From Dyadobacter sp. NIV53 (GTDB lineage Bacteria; Bacteroidota; Bacteroidia; Cytophagales; Spirosomataceae): DNA of 64,000 nt. Position numbers and translations under genes: made by a program. The notes beneath the pieces were generated by a model. That model worked only from the letters and a program-made list of their open reading frames with translations, was not told the origin of the DNA and did no database searches. This document shows, one piece after another, positions 61,601 through 64,000 of the stretch. Position 1 is the first letter of the stretch, and each line of letters begins with the position of its first letter. The stretch lies in contig NZ_CP081299.1 of assembly GCF_019711195.1 (NCBI RefSeq), positions 930,001 to 994,000 of the forward strand, read 5' to 3'.

Positions 61601-64000
61601 GAAAGTCTGCGTAGCTGCATTGAAAGAAATCCATGAAGGTAAGGCACTGCTATCAGCCAGACTAGCCGTGTAAGTAATAACATCACCTGCATCCGGATCA
61701 GAGAATGAACCGGTCATGAAAGAGAATTCCTGGTTTGTACTCAGCGACTGAGCTTCCGGTGCTGATACAACAACCGGAGGAGCGTTCACTGCCTTTACAG
61801 TAATATTAAAGTTACTACTTACAGAAGCTTGTCCGTCAGTTGCACTTAGTTTGATCGCATAAAAAGCAGCTGTTGCCGGCGTACCACTGAATGTTCTGGT
61901 CGTTGCATTGAAGGCAAGCCATGCTGGTAAAACATTGCCATCTGAAAGTGTTGCAGTGAATGTCAGTGCGTCGTTATCAGCATCGGTAAAAGTTGTGGCT
62001 GGAACTATGAAAGAATAAGCAACATTCGTAGGAATTTCTTTATCTTCTATTACAGCTGCAACCGGTGCGTGATTTACTGCCTGAGCAATTGAGAAGTTAT
62101 CGAAGTTGAAAGTTACAGCGTTACTTGAATTACGGTGCGTTGCATATAGTCCGGCGTAAACCGTGTTACCTGCAAGTCCCATTCCTGTAATATTGATCGC
62201 AGCCGGATTTGCAGTATTTGTGTAAGCCGCTCCAACATTGATATAAGTAATTCCGTCAATCGAATAGAAACCTTCCAGTTTGTTGTTCACCAGGTCAGCC
62301 ACCATTCTCAAACGCACGGTTTGTGTGTTCAATCCGGTGATCACATCCGTGATACGCTGGTCGGTGTTGGCAATGCCGGTTACGTTTGAAGATACATCGT
62401 TGATCTCCTTGCGCATTTCCAGTTTGTTACCAACTACAACCAGTTTGATAAAAGTTTTGTCGTTCAGACCCATCCATAAACCACCCTGTTCCGAGCTTGC
62501 GCCGTTCACCGGATTGATCAGGGTTGTTTCCATAACCAGTTTGGCATTCGCAACAAAACCAACTCCCAAAGCATTCAGCTGGTTGTTGCTTGTAGTGAAC
62601 CCGATTCCTTTATTTGTAAGGATACTCAATCTTCCATTGGCAACGGTCAATTTGGAAATTTCATAACCCGTTACAGCAGAAGAAGCCGTTCCGTCTGAAA
62701 CCTGACGTGTTCCCGATGGTGCATCCACCATGGTGAAACCAGTCTTAACACCTGTTTTATCCGGAAGGCCATTTTCAGTTCCGTCAAAATTCAAAGTGAA
62801 AGGCAGTGAAACATTGATTGATTCGCAAGCCAGTGTACTGATCGGCAGACAAGCAACAACGGCCGGTGCAGCAGCAGTCAGGGTAAAATCTGTGCTTATT
62901 GAAGTCTTTTTATCACTTGCGCTTACTCTGATCGTGTAAACAGCCGCAGCCAATGGTGTACCGCTGAAAGTTTGGGTTGCTGTATTGAAGGTCAGCCAGT
63001 CCGGTAAAACATTACCGTTTGACAAAGTTGCTGTTACTGTCAGCGTATCGTTGTCAACGTCAGTAAATGTTCCGGCCGGAATCGCAAAAGAGAAAGCAGA
63101 ATTTGTTACTGCGCTCTGGTTGGCAATTGTAGTTGCAACCGGTGCGTGGTTAACAGGTACGGCAGCTCCTACTGTCAGTGTAAATTCGGTACTAACCGAA
63201 GCATGCCCGTCTGTACCTGATACTTTAATAGTATAAGTAAGAACCTCAGTTGGTGTACCGCTGAAAGTATTGTTTGCAGTATTGAACGTAAGCCATGCTG
63301 GTAAAGCACTGCCATCAGCTAATGCTGCACTTAAAGTTACGGCTTCATTATCAGCATCCGTAAATGTTCCTGCCGGTACGGCATAAGTGAAAGCCGTACC
63401 AACATTCGCATTTTGGTTAGGAATAGTCGTCGCAATCGGTGCCTGATTTGCACCATGAGTAATTGAGAAGTTATCGAAGTTGAAAGTTACAGCGTTACTT
63501 GAATTACGATGCGTTGCATATACACCGGCATAAACCGTGTTACCTGCAAGGCCCATTCCTGTAATATTGATCGCAGCCGGATTAGCAGTGTTTGTGTAAG
63601 CCGCTCCAACATTGATATAAGTAATTCCGTCAATCGAATAAAAACCTTCCAGTTTGTTATTCACCAGGTCAGCCACCATTCTCAAACGTACTGTTTGTGT
63701 GTTCAACCCGGTTATCACATCCGTGATACGCTGGTCGGTGTTGGCAATGCCGGTTACGTTTGAAGATACATCATTGATCTCCTTGCGCATTTCCAGTTTG
63801 TTACCTACTACTACCAGTTTAATGAAAGTTTTGTCGTTCAGACCCATCCATAAACCACCCTGTTCCGAGCTTGCGCCGTTCACCGGATTGATCAGGGTCG
63901 TTTCAACTACCAGTTTGCCATTCGCTACAAAACCAACTCCCAAAGCATTCAGCTGGTTGTTGCTTGCAGTGAACCCGATTCCTTTATTTGTAAGGATACT
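49631..64000 (-). CDS. giant T9SS-secreted multidomain protein (>4780 aa, N-terminus beyond window)
   Basis: The frame is open through the right edge. Parts in N-to-C order: copies of a ~250-residue jelly-roll-like module (GGLWMGLNDKTFIKLVVVG; 63465-64000, 62091-62830, 60720-61480) alternating with He_PIG/cadherin-like repeats (APVATTIANQ, TFTDADNDALTFTATLSDG). Next come BACON-type and malectin-like domains (59870-60700), a Big_5-like domain, then a sorbosone/glucose-dehydrogenase-like propeller (about 57790-59160; ITFGPDGRFYALRLDGNIERF). Choice-of-anchor-D/ASH domains and three NEPxLQ...YQD modules follow, then an OmpL47-like Ig, SprB-like repeats (about 52240-52740) and four malectin domains (LHFAETYFGAPGK). 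A T9SS sorting domain ends it (YPNPVQKRFTVEI ... LSTGTYLLRV). It is probably a surface adhesin or glycan-binding protein. Confidence 0.9.
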   Translation of the reverse strand, partial: SILTNKGIGFTASNNQLNALGVGFVANGKLVVETTLINPVNGASSEQGGLWMGLNDKTFIKLVVVGNKLEMRKEINDVSSNVTGIANTDQRITDVITGLNTQTVRLRMVADLVNNKLEGFYSIDGITYINVGAAYTNTANPAAINITGMGLAGNTVYAGVYATHRNSSNAVTFNFDNFSITHGANQAPIATTIPNQNANVGTAFTYAVPAGTFTDADNEAVTLSAALADGSALPAWLTFNTANNTFSGTPTEVLTYTIKVSGTDGHASVSTEFTLTVGAAVPVNHAPVATTIANQSAVTNSAFSFAIPAGTFTDVDNDTLTVTATLSNGNVLPDWLTFNTATQTFSGTPLAAAVYTIRVSASDKKTSISTDFTLTAAAPAVVACLPISTLACESINVSLPFTLNFDGTENGLPDKTGVKTGFTMVDAPSGTRQVSDGTASSAVTGYEISKLTVANGRLSILTNKGIGFTTSNNQLNALGVGFVANAKLVMETTLINPVNGASSEQGGLWMGLNDKTFIKLVVVGNKLEMRKEINDVSSNVTGIANTDQRITDVITGLNTQTVRLRMVADLVNNKLEGFYSIDGITYINVGAAYTNTANPAAINITGMGLAGNTVYAGLYATHRNSSNAVTFNFDNFSIAQAVNHAPVAAVIEDKEIPTNVAYSFIVPATTFTDADNDALTFTATLSDGNVLPAWLAFNATTRTFSGTPATAAFYAIKLSATDGQASVSSNFNITVKAVNAPPVVVSAPEAQSLSTNQEFSFMTGSFSDPDAGDVITYTASLADSSALPSWISFNAATQTFSGTAPATVGSLSVRITAADQLHNAASAVFAVNVAAPAAIPCLPISTLPCEELNVALPFMLNFDGTEGGILDKTGAHTGFTMVDAPSGTRQVSDGTASSPVTGYEVSKLTVANGRLSILTNKGIGFTTSNNQLNALGVGFVANAKLVMETTLINPVNGASSEQGGLWMGLNDKTFIKLVVVGNKLEMRKEINDVSSNVTGISNTDQRITDVITGLNTQTVRLRMVADVVNNTLEGFYSIDGITYINVGAAYTNTGNPAAISIAGMGLAGKTVYAGLYATHRNSSNAVTFNFDNFSITQQEISKTLAFSPNALDFSATQGQAVTSKSTIFKASEGSPVVTFTNTSASWFTLPTAKLDTVTFGANNFSTTIAPGIYETTVTATAPGYEPTTLLINLTISSPVIAQEVKVNFQDLATVPPTGWVRDYGQAFGLRTGTNQGANLEYGWRKRSDASLLDLTANGRKRTKPSDVLLASFMHMQADDITGNFTGVKTEGYWEIKVPNGKFDVTVSVGDSDPSTTNIESNSINVEGTNAISNFISSGVAGSATRFKSVKVRVTVTDGFLTINADGGTNTKINSALITPVDATPYLVWSASNHSLVVESGTAETSKTFSLDLNHSTSEANLPIALSATYGEGASNWLTFDATHNGDEPNVTFNYTAAKNLAVGTYTATVTASLDGYTSASTLIQVTVLAPGANQPYVVSSTPANGATNVSINIASIAANNLIVPEVSGFKGGVDNSTVTIATVKVYKVVGTVTTEILGTVQGTGGGDAISFSPTFALEANTKYRFVVTNQVKSYYGASFLPYEANFTTGNATTGTANPVLAEFAPKQVIAGTVGKKYTSITFGPDGRFYALRLDGNIERFDVDRETGLLSGQTEIKSLTDKYGLRSSVGLTFDPSSTPTHLIAWISHCSAGLSNAPEFDGNISRLSGENLETEELILTKLPRSKADHLVNSIAFGPDGALYYNQGSLSSMGIYDATWQRDESLLAATVMRLDLTKLAGLTLPLDVRTTANQSVINAAPADNMRMSDGTYNPYSSVSPLTIFASGVRNAFDLVWHSNGQLYVAANGSAAGGNSPASVLGTRRPDGTFYSGPTVRATSSVQVQNDWLFRVNPLKPVGYYGHPNPLRGEYVSNRGYIDNPKYPASQGPSSDYRPAAYNFELNKSPNGSIEYKSNAFGGALKGRILVCRFSGGSDIIVLEPGSLTNVPSINSADSDDKIYDIVGAQTGSGTDGITGLSGFTNPLDITEDVQTGNLYVVEYNWNNISGKTAQIVMLKASATTTHVGIASVSPAEIIDNDVVGGDAGKAHTVTIANTGNSNLIVTGISLDGVDKSQFQMTGAPSPSVASPVTIARGSAVTFNIAFNPTSVGVKKATLSVTSTSNAVQTVSLSGLGTTGLSGTNEPSLQLVLDVRGINVNVGDDNKNTNVIHSTNSKAALLGEEVSIQAFQRNEDGPVIIEPLSVFGPLGPDGIVTGFGWYSTGMPNARNEMFTVANSGYQTVDVPANGVLTFDPGDESFGFYSHWPYFNNRYVYSEDALNTFTGAVPHHVRVYPLKNSEGGVIPNAYIVAFEETTSGLDYQDVVVIVRNVKPVVKDLTFSSQSLAFTHTMGTPTTPQTVTAFATSGAPAITITKSANSSWLTLPAAALGPLSFGINETGLTNGTYTTTVTISAVGYTSATLPVTLVVDTPVVPASIAANDDELVFDALKNTTSTKRLTITNIGTTTLELGTIGITGANAANFSFQEMALEGEVTGSSLQPEQTKTFEVTFTPGNSVSTFSGALVINSNAVNAPAFSVGLYAYSLNGYEGANEPPLQTVVNTLGYKINVGWSNLVGGIQTTMKGEEVAVPLFEKAGDGPVTITPVARYSPNQELPFGFYTNTSSSPSRTVVGTLSGVLGQHQTLFPQIVSGSDQFEPATTFGIYVLGLQNRLSYTEDQQNIGGPALHAARIYPLKNRSGELVANSYLICFEDASNGDYQDYMFVLKNVTPAGLRKTLAFTATSLDFTTSVNGTATAKTVTLEAKNGTPSAITFTKVNNSWLTLPNPALGTLSFGVNTAGLVAGLYTTTVTAEATGYASTTITISLRVSDVNVNTKKVNFQLANSTTPSGYMPDAGLPYDDTRTYGWVDPTTKAPKDQSVSMRERTSSTAEPRLKGFAIMQGTTSGQTPGSWEMKVENGLYNVTVGVGDLGFYDSNHRINAEGVPVISSFIPTASIPNKIATATIQVTDGKLTIDATGGTNTKINFVIAEPASAESDIIPPVAAVQLNGTLQSAGVYKNQVIASVTASDAGGSELSQVLYSLNDGVFTPYYSPVLINTIGVNNIRAKAIDGNGNETITSPVSFTIAQPALSNASMLVENLDKFPANDRLTFSLIQIPWRRTLEDGTFTPYNRNHDVVKVKISNKGAGALNIAALNFSNKARWKIATINNVAYDSTAAAAPVIVNPGASAEVAIQFIAQYPSGRVRIINDTLNIVSNDDLSPKKSLILHGVWQLEGEGGNEPHTRETIAAFGFKSNVGFVANDGTNAGSSLILNTDEIMTSFFSRADATKPVYVIQMVAYHGCCEATENFSYYLKGASGTTSVFTHNPLDGQSVLPQKNGSPGVLAESNFTPSGIFGLKSGNSYSDRTRNSEGKIGLRIWKAIDANGSVIPNAYIVGQDYIGKPGVTNYDYQDNVYYVSNIKPETGSVNYSELASTTGSVADFGSREIGASNTVTVGVKNLGLTYANGTTDPAITISKVEITGANQNEFTAAVPAAMTLAAQESTTVNVTFRPSTQGIKNAALLIYYNNSQSPLRIPLYAIADNSCSVITLVKRIKGGADASVTVNGKVWEADAAYRQGSVRLDKPAATPIALTDDDVVYQTYLSAAADLGETRYSVPVANGNYMVRMHFVENFFTVAGSRVFSINLENQVVQSNFDIYREIGYKAAIVKDFTVAVTDGKLDVKFNPTVNRLALAGMEILTATANPNAVTLTQSVVEGAECGTTNGYITFGVANSSAGSFLYKMGATGTYQATPLFANLASGDYTFYVKENVSGGCETSKVFTIPVRNNMAFTVTPQVMACAATSTSATVSDISGGTGNYTISWGTTPVQTGATATGLLPGTYSVTVLDASGCSLTQQVTVTRDQNCPVSNIRINSGGAAFTTADGRQFMADAYFGGTNGTSTLATTVNILNTTDDDLYRSERSSAAFNYSVPVNNGTMNVILHFAETYFGAPGKATGAAGKRMFNVDIEGSRKLTNYDIYAKAGGAVRPVLETFAVTVTDNVLNINFLAGTANLPKISAIEIIPQVTVVNQAPVLAAIGNKTVTVNQALTFTATATDANTDQTKTYTLTDAPAGAVINAATGVFSWTPATTGTYTFTVKVTDNGSPVMSDDEVIIVTVNNVPNIAPVLAAIGNKTAVTNQTLSFTATATDDASQTKTFSLTNAPADAVINASTGVFNWTPAAAGSFTFTVVVTDNGSPALSAQEQITVTVNNPVVISNPIRINAGGAAFTTSDGRQFIADAYFGGTNGTSTLATTVDILNTTNDVLYRSERSSAAFDYSIPVANGSFSVVLHFAETYFGAPGKVAGAVGKRMFNVDIEGSRKLTNYDVYAKAGGAIRPIQETFAVTVTDGMLNINFLSGTANLPKISAIEVLPQPAEVTANTAPVLAAIGSKTATTGLPLSFTATATDDASQTKTFSLTDAPAGAAINASTGAFSWTPAAAGTYTFTVHVADNGSPVMTAQEQITVTVTNAVVSSNPIRINAGGAAFTTSDGRQFVADTYFGGTNGTSVLASTVDILNTTDDILYRSERSSAAFNYAIPVPNGNVSVILHFAETYFGAPGKVAGAAGKRMFNVDIEDSRKLTNYDVYAKAGGAVRPIQETFTVTVTDGILNINFLSGTANLPKISAIEVIPAPSATARIAQEEIKPAAKVEFEKSMVYPNPVQKRFTVEISGKHTGKVSLHLISPAGRTYELNSPEQRNGGSKSEVDISNHSLSTGTYLLRVHSITASEIIRVLVVE
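50000..52240 (-). repeat. three similar malectin-plus-cadherin units within the giant gene
   Basis: The malectin unit (RINAGGAAFTTSDGRQF ... GKRMFNVDIEGSRKLTNYD) recurs starting near 52230, 51185 and 50410 on the minus strand, separated by one or two AAIGNKT...TFTVxVTDNGSP cadherin-like repeats. DNA identity between copies is visibly high but with many synonymous differences, suggesting older duplication than the 60720-64000 repeats. Confidence 0.75.
60720..64000 (-). repeat. near-identical ~1.37-kb tandem repeats within the giant gene
   Basis: The word GAGAAGTTATCGAAGTTGAA starts at 60720, 62091 and 63465, giving periods of 1371 and 1374 bp. The ~500-bp jelly-roll part is almost base-for-base identical in all three copies; the Ig-like parts between them differ. 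The third copy is cut by the window edge. Confidence 0.9.

Noticed and set aside
49900..63800. Many plus-strand open frames of 60-160 codons opposite the giant gene
   Set aside because: They are antisense shadows of the repeated Thr/Val-rich coding sequence and repeat with the same period as the real gene.
60720..64000. Possible CRISPR-like or satellite array
   Set aside because: The repeats are long, in frame and fully coding; there are no short repeat/spacer units anywhere in the window.
1..64000. tRNA, rRNA, complete insertion sequence or prophage genes
   Set aside because: None were seen; the only transposase-like gene lacks a catalytic domain and IS ends.

Overview
The window reads as chromosomal DNA of a Bacteroidota bacterium of the order Cytophagales, probably a Dyadobacter-like member of Spirosomataceae. 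This rests on two SusC/SusD pairs, an ECF sigma/FecR/SusC regulatory cassette, a hybrid two-component regulator, several secreted proteins with type IX secretion (T9SS) C-terminal sorting domains, promoters of the TTTG / TAnnTTTG type, and weak Shine-Dalgarno use. The genus is an inference; no rRNA gene is present.

Left part (1-24250). A truncated ELWKSDGT-repeat T9SS protein, a stand-alone response regulator and a small unknown gene lead to a second T9SS protein (3919) with Calx-beta, malectin-like and CBM96-like parts. A hybrid two-component regulator follows (7498-11468, minus). Next comes a carbohydrate-uptake locus: a ThuA-like protein, ECF sigma factor, FecR anti-sigma, SusC with STN domain, SusD, and a secreted cytochrome c / sorbosone-dehydrogenase-like protein. 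The susC leader carries a minus-strand hairpin plus U-tract and an opposing promoter motif, suggesting a cis-antisense RNA. A secreted cyclophilin closes this part.

Middle (24400-34200). This holds a CE15-like esterase, an 83-aa unknown protein, a second SusC/SusD pair, an MBL-fold hydrolase, an EamA/RhtA-type exporter and a VOC-domain gene remnant.

Key locus (34210-38508). A family 2A encapsulin operon encodes a shell protein, a cysteine desulfurase cargo with a ~288-residue low-complexity targeting extension, and a serine O-acetyltransferase. An intrinsic-terminator-like hairpin separates the transferase from the first two genes. A sequence element close to TACTAAYTTYATAGA occurs twice upstream of this operon, once at the second susC promoter and once at the promoter of the 83-aa gene. 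This suggests a shared regulon, perhaps sulfur-responsive.

Right part (38509-64000). This holds an orphan IS1595-type zinc-ribbon protein, a PIG-L deacetylase, a beta-carbonic anhydrase and a divergent azoR/hxlR pair. A pirin gene (frameshifted), an LLM flavin oxidoreductase and a GH106-like rhamnosidase follow. The last 14 kb is one giant T9SS-secreted multidomain protein that runs off the right edge and contains near-identical ~1.37-kb repeats.

Three otherwise well-conserved genes (3919 T9SS protein, hybrid regulator, pirin) carry single-base frameshifts whose other frame restores the conserved sequence. These are either real mutations or residual assembly indels. Two families of GC-rich or palindromic intergenic repeats are also present.
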